Origin: a virus
Length of the DNA stretch: 23,126 nucleotides
Direction: 5' to 3' (one strand)
IMG/VR virus record: IMGVR_UViG_3300025889_000991
Location: 1-23,126 of that record
Part shown: in pieces, positions 14,049-19,780 of the stretch
Layout of the letters: each line of letters begins with the position of its first letter
Position numbering within the stretch: position 1 is the stretch's first letter
The notes under the pieces: generated by a model
What the model was told of the DNA's origin: nothing
Database searches by the model: none
Seen by the model: the letters and a program-made list of their open reading frames with translations, nothing else
Position numbers and translations under genes: made by a program

Positions 14049-14208
14049 CTTCTATTAATTCTATTTTAGTTATTAATTTTTCCCATTTATCGAATTTTGT
14101 TCGCGCGTGTTCTTTGTCGTATGCTTCAACTACCTGCCAACAAATATGTGAAGGCGCTTTTTCCGTAGTGCCTAGATAGCACCTGAAGTAAATCCTGTAA
14201 GCTTTCAT
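14035..14208 (-). CDS. Small protein, unknown function (57 aa)
   Basis: A 57-residue frame read by eye: MKAYRIYFRCYLGTTEKAPS, then HICWQVVEAYDKEHARTKFD. It opens with a beta-like strand and continues with a helix. Its ATG overlaps the upstream stop as ATGA, and it overlaps the next gene's ATG by 14 nt, so it is tightly packed in the operon. No family is recognised. The sequence composition looks like a real folded protein. Confidence 0.6.
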   Translation of the reverse strand: MKAYRIYFRCYLGTTEKAPSHICWQVVEAYDKEHARTKFDKWEKLITKIELIEDEKN

Positions 14209-14447
14209 TTTTTTATCTTTATTTTAATGTTTAAATCCTTTTCGAAGTTGTTCCAACATTGTAAAACAATTCTATTAGTAAAACATGGAAAACGTCTTTT
14301 AAATTCTTCTACCCACCAAGTTTTAAAAGCTGTATATTCTAAATAGTCCATGCCTTCTTCTTCAGATAGCATATAATTTAAAGCTACTGCAAAGCTTATA
14401 AATTCATCTTTAAGTGCGTTTCTTTTTATTCGTGTTCGTCTTTTCAT
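14205..14447 (-). CDS. Small basic protein, unknown function (80 aa)
   Basis: I start this gene at ATG 14447 (MKRRTRIKRNALKDEFISFA) and not at an in-frame ATG at 14522, because 14447 is preceded by GAACACTATGAAAAG, the recurrent start context of this region, and because the longer frame runs through another gene (14544-14410). The product of 80 residues is basic at the N-terminus and helical later (YTAFKTWWVEEFKRRFP). Function is unknown. Confidence 0.65.
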   Translation of the reverse strand: MKRRTRIKRNALKDEFISFAVALNYMLSEEEGMDYLEYTAFKTWWVEEFKRRFPCFTNRIVLQCWNNFEKDLNIKIKIKK

Positions 14448-14544
14448 AGTGTTCTTCTTTAGCCTTACAAAAAGCAAGGTATAATTCAAAATTAAAGTGT
14501 CCGTTATTACGCCACCATTCAATCTGTTTAAGTAGTTTATTCAT
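14410..14544 (-). CDS. Short coupled protein (44 aa)
   Basis: A 44-residue frame reading MNKLLKQIEWWRNNGHFNFE, then LYLAFCKAKEEHYEKTNT and a Lys-rich end. It overlaps the upstream gene's stop by 8 nt and the next gene's ATG by 38 nt. The protein-like composition (WW, HFNFELYLAF) suggests real coding. The opposite possibility, that the alternative frame encoding MNGGVITDTL extends the next gene, is less likely because this frame is more protein-like. No family is recognised. Confidence 0.6.
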   Translation of the reverse strand: MNKLLKQIEWWRNNGHFNFELYLAFCKAKEEHYEKTNTNKKKRT

Positions 14545-14878
14545 TTATTAAGTATCTATAGTAATAATAATCCGAGTTCAATTTTTCTTCTATTAATTCG
14601 TAGTGATTTTCGTAAATATAATCCGTAAATTTTTCACTTAATTGTTCTAAAAATTCATCTTCTATTCCGTAGCCATATTCTTCTTCTGTTCCGTCAGGAT
14701 ATTGTTCTAAACAAATTCCGCAATCTACACTTAAAAAGCAGCCTATGCCGTTTTCGTATTCCTGTCCGTAGTGCCAATGCCATGTACAATACAAAGTATA
14801 AAGGCAGCCTTCTTCTTGTGAACAAACTTGTACGTTATCATTTCCGCACAAATCAAAATATATATTTTCTAATTTCAT
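14537..14878 (-). CDS. Acidic Tyr/Cys-rich protein, unknown function (113 aa)
   Basis: A 113-residue acidic protein with six Cys and many Tyr and Trp, for example SQEEGCLYTLYCTWHWHYGQ and LSVDCGICLEQYPDGTEEEY. It ends in SDYYYYRYLINE. Cys residues at about 11, 19, 25, 31, 47 and 53-56 might bind metal, but no known ribbon spacing is evident. Its ATG overlaps the upstream stop as ATGA. No family is recognised. The strong acidity is reminiscent of small phage inhibitor proteins, but that is speculation. Confidence 0.6.
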   Translation of the reverse strand: MKLENIYFDLCGNDNVQVCSQEEGCLYTLYCTWHWHYGQEYENGIGCFLSVDCGICLEQYPDGTEEEYGYGIEDEFLEQLSEKFTDYIYENHYELIEEKLNSDYYYYRYLINE

Positions 14879-15081
14879 TTTTCTTTAATTTTATTTATTA
14901 GGTGGATTTTAATTTCTTCTAAATTTTTGGTGTCAATCCATTCTAAAAAGTGGTATGCATCAAGCATTATAGTATATCTTTCTTCCATAATTTTATCTTC
15001 CATTTCAATGTATATGCAGCTCATTTCTTTGTCTAACATATAACAATCTATTTCAGGGAATTCTATTCTTTTTTCTTTCAT
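14875..15081 (-). CDS. Small acidic protein, unknown function (68 aa)
   Basis: A 68-residue protein opening MKEKRIEFPEIDCYMLDKEM, with alternating Glu, Lys and Ile/Met. It contains SCIYIEMEDKIMEERYTIM and LDAYHFLEWIDTKN. It looks like a small alpha/beta protein. It follows the 59-aa gene by 12 nt and overlaps the next gene as ATGA. No family is recognised. Confidence 0.6.
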   Translation of the reverse strand: MKEKRIEFPEIDCYMLDKEMSCIYIEMEDKIMEERYTIMLDAYHFLEWIDTKNLEEIKIHLINKIKEK

Positions 15082-15093
15082 GATGTTATAAAT

Positions 15094-15273
15094 TTATGGT
15101 AAAACATATATTGTACTACCTGTCAAAACTTGTTTAGCGTGTTTTTTAGCGTCTTTATACATTCCACTAAATACAGTTGTATTACCATAATTGTCTTGAA
15201 ATATCCAACCCCCATAACCTTTTGGCATTTTTGAATGAGAACCGTAAAATTTGTTTGTGTTAATTGTTTTCAT
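15094..15273 (-). CDS. Small early protein (59 aa)
   Basis: A 59-residue frame read by eye: MKTINTNKFYGSHSKMPKGY, then GGWIFQDNYGNTTVFSGMYK and DAKKHAKQVLTGSTIYVLP. Strand-like and helical stretches suggest a compact fold. The ATG lies in the context AAAACACTATGAAAAC, 25 nt downstream of the TATATTTG of a strong promoter (15298-15327). No family is recognised. It is the first gene of its own transcription unit. Confidence 0.6.
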   Translation of the reverse strand: MKTINTNKFYGSHSKMPKGYGGWIFQDNYGNTTVFSGMYKDAKKHAKQVLTGSTIYVLP

Positions 15274-15297
15274 AGTGTTTTATTTAATAATTATATA

Positions 15298-15327
15298 CAA
15301 ATATAATAATCTTTTTTAAATGTGCAA
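15298..15327 (-). promoter_or_regulatory. Flavobacterium-type promoter, second copy
   Basis: On the minus strand TTG (15327-15325), a 19-nt spacer and TATATTTG (15305-15298) match TTG-N19-TAnnTTTG. Downstream, GTATATAATTATTAA is shared with the promoter at 10.44 kb. The promoter lies in the 104-nt gap between the 42-aa membrane protein and the 59-aa gene. Confidence 0.8.
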
Positions 15328-15377
15328 AACTTTTTAACATTTTTTTTTGCAATTTCATTTTTATTCGATTTAAGGCG

Positions 15378-15506
15378 TTAATGATTGAACCAATATATAA
15401 TGAATCCACCTACAAGCAGAAACGCTGTTAGAGGGGCTAAAAAGTGCCTTAAAACGTCTTTATGTTCTTCCGTTACAGGCGTAAAATAGTTAATTAGTTT
15501 TTTCAT
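15378..15506 (-). CDS. Single-helix membrane microprotein (42 aa)
   Basis: A 42-residue frame: MKKLINYFTPVTEEHKDVLR, then HFLAPLTAFLLVGGFIIYWF. The second half is a single transmembrane helix with an aromatic edge. The context is AATCACTATGAAAAA, the recurrent start motif. It lies after the 68-aa gene by 11 nt. It might be an early membrane-acting phage protein; no family is recognised. Confidence 0.55.
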   Translation of the reverse strand: MKKLINYFTPVTEEHKDVLRHFLAPLTAFLLVGGFIIYWFNH

Positions 15507-15517
15507 AGTGATTTTTT

Positions 15518-15724
15518 TTAGTATTCGTAAATAGATTCGTCTTCATATTCCTTGTATAATTCTTCAAGGAAATTTTCTTCAATGTTTCCAATTTTGGATT
15601 TAGTGACCGTTGTTTTAAATTGTGATTGCCGAATTAACATTTTTAAAGTATTTCTTAAATGGCTTACAGTCATTAAGTCAACATCAATTTTTTCTCCGTT
15701 TTTCATTGTCCAATAGTATTGCAT
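15518..15724 (-). CDS. Small early phage protein (68 aa)
   Basis: A 68-residue protein beginning MQYYWTMKNGEKIDVDLMTV, followed by SHLRNTLKMLIRQ. The pattern 'YYWTxKNGExIxxxxMTxxHLxNxLKML' recurs in small phage proteins (mostly uncharacterised) according to my memory. The C-terminus is acidic. The ATG is in the context AAACACTATGCAAT, and the gene lies 5 nt after the preceding one. Function is unknown. Confidence 0.65.
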   Translation of the reverse strand: MQYYWTMKNGEKIDVDLMTVSHLRNTLKMLIRQSQFKTTVTKSKIGNIEENFLEELYKEYEDESIYEY

Positions 15725-15729
15725 AGTGT

Positions 15730-15921
15730 TTATTTTAAGGATTCGTAGTCAATAGGTTCTTTAATTTCGTTCAGTAATAAATAAAGCGTTGCCCATCGTT
15801 CGCGGAAAAGAACGGCAGTACTTGAATCTTCGCCTAATTTTTCTTCGTAATACTTTAAATCTTTGTAAGCCTTTTCGTGTTTGGCTTTGATTGTTTCAAC
15901 AATTTCTTCTCGTGTTTTCAT
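15730..15921 (-). CDS. Small helical early protein (63 aa)
   Basis: A 63-residue protein opening MKTREEIVETIKAKHEKAYK, with helical charge patterns and an ATLYLLLNEIKEPID end. It resembles short coiled-coil phage proteins, but no family call is possible. The start context is AAACACTATGAAAAC, 12 nt after the stop of the preceding 44-aa gene. Confidence 0.6.
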   Translation of the reverse strand: MKTREEIVETIKAKHEKAYKDLKYYEEKLGEDSSTAVLFRERWATLYLLLNEIKEPIDYESLK

Positions 15922-15933
15922 AGTGTTTAAATT

Positions 15934-16068
15934 TTAAAAATTCCAATTTAATCTAAAACTTAATTCTGCTTTTAAATCAATAAGTTCTTTTATTTCTTCA
16001 TTCGACTTGATTCCTTTTTTTGTTTCAATTTCTTTAATTCTTTTCTGTATTTCTTTAATTGTTTTCAT
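15934..16068 (-). CDS. Early small coiled-coil-like protein (44 aa)
   Basis: A 44-residue frame read by eye: MKTIKEIQKRIKEIETKKGI, then KSNEEIKELIDLKAELSFRL. It is Lys/Glu-rich and helical. The ATG is in the context AAACACTATGAAAAC and lies about 24 nt after the TATATTTG of the promoter at 16093-16122. It is the first gene of the early operon. No family is recognised. Confidence 0.55.
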   Translation of the reverse strand: MKTIKEIQKRIKEIETKKGIKSNEEIKELIDLKAELSFRLNWNF

Positions 16069-16092
16069 AGTGTTTTTCTTAATTGTTATACA

Positions 16093-16122
16093 CAAATATA
16101 ATAACTATTTTTAATTGTGCAA
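16093..16122 (-). promoter_or_regulatory. Flavobacterium-type promoter, first early promoter
   Basis: On the minus strand TTG (16122-16120), a 19-nt spacer and TATATTTG (16100-16093) match the Bacteroidetes consensus. It lies in the 188-nt non-coding region between the phosphoesterase gene and the first early small gene, downstream of the terminator at 16174-16197. It probably drives the early small genes. Confidence 0.78.
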
Positions 16123-16173
16123 TACTTTTTAACAAAATATTTAAAAAAAAAGTAAAAAAAGTTTCAGGAATAT

Positions 16174-16197
16174 AAAAAAGGCGCTCCGAAGAACGCC
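16174..16197 (-). terminator. UUCG-loop rho-independent terminator
   Basis: On the minus strand GGCGTTC and GAGCGCC form a 7-bp stem (one G-U pair) closed by a UUCG tetraloop, followed by TTTTTT. It lies about 60 nt downstream of the phosphoesterase stop and separates late/lysis genes from the early operon. The 16201-16256 stretch holds only a weak AAGCAC/GTGCTT inverted repeat. Confidence 0.85.
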
Positions 16198-16256
16198 CTT
16201 TACACTATGAACAAGCACAATAGAGATTAATTATGGAATTAGTGCTTATTGCGAAT

Positions 16257-17147
16257 TTACAAAGGAAATTTGAAACTATCTACTTGTTTGTTGTAATAAT
16301 CTTCAGTTTCTGTCTTAATTCTTTTGTAACTAATCTCTAAAATACGTCCGCCTGTAGGTTTTACCGGTGCCGACCTTTCCACGTGCCAACCTTTAGAACC
16401 TGTGCCGTACTCCTCTTTATAAGTTCCTGTAATCATTAAGTGAAGCTGTTTTTGAACGTGTCTATAATTATTGCTTCCTAATGTTACAACATCTCTAACG
16501 TCATTTCTAGCAGCGTTTTCGTGAATATGTCCCATTGTAAACACGTCAAAGTCTTCGTACATTTCCAAAGCCCTAGTTAAATTAAGCGCGCCCTTTGTCA
16601 CTACACCACCGCCACCTGAACCGTGAAAATACTTTATCTTACAAACCCTTCTATCAGGTCTGTTATTTGGCTTTTGTCGTACTGCGTTGTTTATTATTAG
16701 CCAACCGCCATAGCCACCTGTTTGAACGTTTGTATTATTCTTTAAATTTAGAAGCTTTACAAAGCGTTTTAAGATGTCCGTTTCTTGAAACTTAATAATA
16801 CTTGTTTCGTGGTTTCCGTAGCCTATTACAGTAAGTAAGTGCGCGTATGGACTCCACCATTCAACGGCAGTTTCTACTACAGAATCTAAATAGTTTGCGT
16901 TATTTAATTCAGGTCTTATTTCGCTTTTATTACGTCTAGGATCGCCCCTTCCTGCCATCAGGCAGAAGAAGTCCCCATTGACCATTATAGGAATACTTTC
17001 TTTTAGGCAGTAGTCTAAATCTTTTTTAAGTAGTTTCCTGTCGCATTTTGGATTATCCCAATGAATGTCCGAAAGCATAGCGATCCGTGTTTTCGTACCG
17101 TCTAGTTTTATTTCGTGAATGTTTTCAGCGTGTCTTATTATTTCCAT
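16257..17147 (-). CDS. Calcineurin-like metallophosphoesterase
   Basis: A 296-residue metallophosphoesterase. Metal-binding motifs appear in order: Asp27-Ile-His29 (SDIHWD), Gly58-Asp59 (NGDFF), Gly111-Asn112-His113-Glu114 (GNHETS), His175 (FHGSGG) and GHIH (206-209). This is the standard MPE signature for a bimetal hydrolase acting on phosphodiesters or phosphomonoesters. The substrate is unclear: DNA, RNA, nucleotide or pyrophosphate hydrolysis are all possible. It is the last gene of the lysis block, overlapping the spanin-like gene by 10 nt, and is followed by the UUCG terminator. Confidence 0.88.
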   Translation of the reverse strand: MEIIRHAENIHEIKLDGTKTRIAMLSDIHWDNPKCDRKLLKKDLDYCLKESIPIMVNGDFFCLMAGRGDPRRNKSEIRPELNNANYLDSVVETAVEWWSPYAHLLTVIGYGNHETSIIKFQETDILKRFVKLLNLKNNTNVQTGGYGGWLIINNAVRQKPNNRPDRRVCKIKYFHGSGGGGVVTKGALNLTRALEMYEDFDVFTMGHIHENAARNDVRDVVTLGSNNYRHVQKQLHLMITGTYKEEYGTGSKGWHVERSAPVKPTGGRILEISYKRIKTETEDYYNKQVDSFKFPL

Positions 17148-17572
17148 TTGCTCATGCGTATTGCATACCCTATAATTAATGCAATTACGATTCCAATGCC
17201 AAGCCCTAAAAAGAATTTTGTGAATACGTTGTTTTCTGCTTTTGTTTGTTTAGTTTCTTCTTTTTCTACTTGTACTTTTGCTCGTTCTCTTATTCTTATA
17301 GTGTCGCGTATTAACTTGTTTTCTATTCTTATTTCACGTATAGTTTTAGGAACGTAAACATCTTTGTAATAAATAACAGTATCTTTTGAAGTAAAGAATT
17401 TTTGGTAAACTATTGTATCGTGTTTTATTACGGGAATGCTGTCAATAGTTGTTATTCGGATTGTGTCGGATTTGTTAGTTATTTCAAGCCCTTTTTTTAT
17501 TGCTTTATTGTAGTGCCATTTAGCGGAACAAGAACAAATAAAACAAATTAAAATTAAATTAAATATCCGCAT
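17138..17572 (-). CDS. Putative unimolecular spanin (lipoprotein plus C-terminal helix)
   Basis: A 144-residue frame from ATG 17572 (an in-frame ATG at 17590 adds six residues). The N-terminus MRIFNLILICFICSCSAKW is a short lipoprotein signal peptide with a lipobox-like I-C-S-C, so Cys15 may be lipidated. The middle is charged and beta/helical (KDTVIYYKDVYVPKTIREIR) for the periplasmic part. A C-terminal transmembrane helix FFLGLGIGIVIALIIGYAI ends near residue 137. An outer-membrane lipid anchor plus an inner-membrane helix in one polypeptide is the architecture of u-spanins (such as T1 gp11), which fuse the two membranes in lysis. It follows the amidase, overlapping by 14 nt, which fits. 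Confidence 0.65.
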   Translation of the reverse strand: MRIFNLILICFICSCSAKWHYNKAIKKGLEITNKSDTIRITTIDSIPVIKHDTIVYQKFFTSKDTVIYYKDVYVPKTIREIRIENKLIRDTIRIRERAKVQVEKEETKQTKAENNVFTKFFLGLGIGIVIALIIGYAIRMSKWK

Positions 17573-17969
17573 ATTCTTTTTTAGCATCAAATGAAGGGCA
17601 GGCTTTACTTGAAAAATCCCTATGCCCGTAAATAACTGCTTCAGGGTGCAGTTTTTTTAGTGTTTTAAGTAAAAGTAACAGGCTTTCTTTTTGCGCTTCT
17701 GTACGCGTGTCTTTTGCGTATTTCATTTCGCTATCCATTCCGCCTACATAAGTAATTCCTATAGAAGTTGAATTTTTGCCTTGTGTATGCGCTCCTATTT
17801 TGTTTAAGTCACGTCCATATTCAATGGTCCCATCTAATAAAACTACAAAATGGTAGCCTATACCGCTCCAACCCCTGCGCCTGTGCCATTTGTCGATGTC
17901 TTCAGCATCAAAGTATTTGTTTTCAGGCGTTGCTGTGCAGTGTACTATTAATTCACTTATCTTTCTCAT
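17559..17969 (-). CDS. N-acetylmuramoyl-L-alanine amidase endolysin (T7 lysozyme type)
   Basis: A 136-residue Amidase_2 domain protein. Zinc ligands are His10 (IVHCTAT), His116 (GHRDF) and Cys124 (ACPSF). Lys122 corresponds to the catalytic Lys of T7 lysozyme, and Tyr39 to its partner Tyr. The central part contains GAHTQGKNSTSIGITYVGG. No signal peptide is present, so export depends on a holin. It cleaves the amide bond between MurNAc and L-Ala in peptidoglycan. The length equals a single catalytic domain with no cell-wall-binding part. It overlaps the holin by 17 nt and the spanin-like gene. Confidence 0.93.
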   Translation of the reverse strand: MRKISELIVHCTATPENKYFDAEDIDKWHRRRGWSGIGYHFVVLLDGTIEYGRDLNKIGAHTQGKNSTSIGITYVGGMDSEMKYAKDTRTEAQKESLLLLLKTLKKLHPEAVIYGHRDFSSKACPSFDAKKEYADI

Positions 17970-18426
17970 TTATTCCTTTGTATTCGCTTGTTATTTCTTT
18001 TGCCCTTCTAAACAACAATTTTAAAGATGCGTATAAATCTTTGCCGTATATTGCTTTGTAGTTTTCATTTATAGAAACAATTTCTATAGAAACAAGAACT
18101 AAAGCCAAAACTTTAGTAACTAAAAATTCAATACTAAAGAACTGCGCTATAATGTCACTAACTAAAAACTTATCTATTAAAAAGAATAGAAGTACGGTAG
18201 TTTCATAAAGCATTATTTTACTAATAATTTGTGATAAACCCCTGCTTGTAACTTTTTGTTTTAGCTTAATGCTTTTATAGATTCCTGTAATAGTGTCTAG
18301 TAGTATAGCAAAAGCAATTAAAATAAGAATTCCGCTTATAGGTAAAAAGAACGAAAACACGATTGAAGCCATTTTTAAAGAGTTTAGTTTGAGTTTTGTA
18401 AGTAATATAAATAACTGCGTTTTCAT
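17953..18426 (-). CDS. Holin-family membrane protein (157 aa)
   Basis: A 157-residue protein with several hydrophobic segments: residues about 23-47 (FSFFLPISGILILIAFAILL), near 73-90 (LYETTVLLFFLIDKF) and near 101-118 (LVTKVLALVLVSIEIV). The cytosolic segment DTITGIYKSIKLKQKVTSRG with GLSQIISKIMLYE is the pattern of the phage holin family Phage_holin_4_1. The C-terminus is charged. It precedes and overlaps the amidase gene by 17 nt, the classical holin-endolysin order. It should form the membrane lesions that release the amidase. Its ATG overlaps the upstream 51-aa protein as ATGA. Confidence 0.8.
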   Translation of the reverse strand: MKTQLFILLTKLKLNSLKMASIVFSFFLPISGILILIAFAILLDTITGIYKSIKLKQKVTSRGLSQIISKIMLYETTVLLFFLIDKFLVSDIIAQFFSIEFLVTKVLALVLVSIEIVSINENYKAIYGKDLYASLKLLFRRAKEITSEYKGINEKDK

Positions 18427-18578
18427 TCCTGAAGTTGTGTTATAAGATTAAAAGTTAAATAAATTAATATAAAAATACCGCCTATTCTTACGTATATTTC
18501 TGTACCTGCTATAAACATTGAAATTCCTAAAGCGTAGCCTATTAAGAAATAAAGAATTGCTAATGTTTTTATGTGCAT
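18423..18578 (-). CDS. Two-helix membrane protein, possible second holin or antiholin (51 aa)
   Basis: A 51-residue frame: MHIKTLAILYFLIGYALGIS, then MFIAGTEIYVRIGGIFILIY and a short polar end. Two transmembrane helices are joined by a short turn, as in class II holins. The stop overlaps the next ATG as ATGA, coupling it to the holin-family gene, so it lies in the lysis cassette. It may be a holin, an antiholin or a holin regulator. No family assignment was possible. Confidence 0.6.
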   Translation of the reverse strand: MHIKTLAILYFLIGYALGISMFIAGTEIYVRIGGIFILIYLTFNLITQLQE

Positions 18579-18611
18579 ATTATATTAACTTATTATTCGT
18601 CTTTTTGTAGC

Positions 18612-18851
18612 CTATTTTACTAAAGGTTCTTCTGTTACTTCAAATTCTGTTGGTTCGCCTAATATAACTCGTATGCTTTCATCAAAAATTATATACCAAA
18701 AAACAGGCGTATCTAAATTTGCCGTTTCGTAATCTACCCAATAAATTGTAGTGTCTTCAGGTGTAACAGGCAAGCCGTAATAGTCAGCACATTGCTTTCT
18801 TGCATTTATAGCATCTTGTTCGATTGTATATTTATATCCGTTAATAAGCAT
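18612..18851 (-). CDS. Small phage protein, unknown function (79 aa)
   Basis: A 79-residue acidic protein beginning MLINGYKYTIEQDAINARKQ, with CADYYGLPVTPEDTTIYWVD and PVFWYIIFDESIRVILGEP. It is a single-domain sequence, probably alpha/beta. I recognise related short proteins beside fibre genes in Flavobacteriia phages, but have no function for them. It overlaps the fibre-like gene by 11 nt. Confidence 0.6.
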   Translation of the reverse strand: MLINGYKYTIEQDAINARKQCADYYGLPVTPEDTTIYWVDYETANLDTPVFWYIIFDESIRVILGEPTEFEVTEEPLVK

Positions 18852-19779
18852 TCCAATAAGTATTAATGTTTGTTTCTATTCCTGTTCTATTTGCGCTTTG
18901 CTCTGAATTCCAATAAATGTATTCTTGATATTGACCGATAGTATAATTGGCGCCTGCTTGACCAAATGCATCTATATTGTTCCCTAAAGCAGGGGCTTCT
19001 GTTCCTGTTGTTGGTTGAGCAGAACCATTTAAGTACATTGTTTTTAAATTACTTGCGTTTTTCTCCGATGTTATAATATATCCGTCTGCCGTTGTGATTG
19101 TGTTATGAATAACTAAAGAGGGCGTATAGCTTCGTAAAGTTCCATTTCCAATCCATACTAAAGGAGTTTGTCCATTTGCACCGCCAATAATACCTGCTAC
19201 ACCTAATCCAATTAAAACGCCTGTTGTAGTTTGTCGCCTTGCAACACTTACAGATAAGTATTGAGTATTCGGCAAAATTCCACTTGTTAAACTATATCTA
19301 TCGCTTGTCCAAGTTGTGGTAATTTTACTTGTGTCTACGTCTAAAATTAATGAACCACTTGAAACGATTTGAGCCTGATTAGTTGCCGTTGCTTGTGTAG
19401 AATTATTTGCGTTCGTGCTTTGGTCGTACCATGTAGTTACAAAGCCATTATTAGCACCCACAAAAGAAAGCAAAGAAGCCGTGTCTAAATCATTGCCATT
19501 AAAAGCAATATCTTGTTCTGCATTGTCGTTTGAACGCCTTACCCTTATTGCGCTTCCTGTATATGCTGTTCTTAATTTACGTAAAGAATAAGCTAGTGCG
19601 GCATTTGGATAATCGTCTAAAATTAAACTAGCACTTGCTCCGCTTCCTGTTATGTTAGTTTCTCCTGTAGGCGTATCGTCATAAATAGCACCCCAATTAA
19701 TAGTATTATTGGTTTTTCCTTTGCCCCAATCAATAGTATTATTAACTGCGCCCTGTCCCCAATCTATAGTATTTGCCAT
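18841..19779 (-). CDS. Fibre/adhesin-like structural protein with NTIDWG repeats
   Basis: A 312-residue protein. Residues 3-33 contain three tandem copies of NTI(D/N)WG(x)G(xx)N. The body has YPNAALAYSLRKLRTAYTG and SFVGANNGFVTTWYDQSTN, a pattern seen in arabinofuranosidase-B-like/lectin-like domains of phage fibre proteins. It has no catalytic residues that I can defend, so binding rather than hydrolysis is likely. Predicted strands and Thr/Ser/Asn richness fit an exposed appendage. It follows the 330-aa protein by 1 nt and precedes the lysis region. A receptor-binding role is plausible. Confidence 0.65.
   Translation of the reverse strand: MANTIDWGQGAVNNTIDWGKGKTNNTINWGAIYDDTPTGETNITGSGASASLILDDYPNAALAYSLRKLRTAYTGSAIRVRRSNDNAEQDIAFNGNDLDTASLLSFVGANNGFVTTWYDQSTNANNSTQATATNQAQIVSSGSLILDVDTSKITTTWTSDRYSLTSGILPNTQYLSVSVARRQTTTGVLIGLGVAGIIGGANGQTPLVWIGNGTLRSYTPSLVIHNTITTADGYIITSEKNASNLKTMYLNGSAQPTTGTEAPALGNNIDAFGQAGANYTIGQYQEYIYWNSEQSANRTGIETNINTYWNAY
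19681..19773 (-). repeat. Tandem repeat encoding NTIDWG motifs
   Basis: Two 33-nt units and one partial unit (19773-19741, 19740-19708, 19707-19681 on the minus strand) encode NTIDWGQGAVN, NTIDWGKGKTN and NTINWGAIY. The copies are close but not identical at DNA level, so this is an in-frame repeat within the fibre-like gene that may vary by unit number. Confidence 0.7.
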
Positions 19780-19780
19780 T

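Noticed and set aside
14205-14522. Longer version of the 80-aa gene starting at ATG 14522
   Set aside because: The added residues overlap another protein-like frame, while ATG 14447 carries the early-region start context AACACTATGAAAA.
16201-16240. Plus-strand CACTATGAACAAGC with a possible short coding start, and AAGCAC/GTGCTT inverted repeat
   Set aside because: The frame ends after seven codons, and the 6-bp repeat has a 23-nt loop, so neither is supported.
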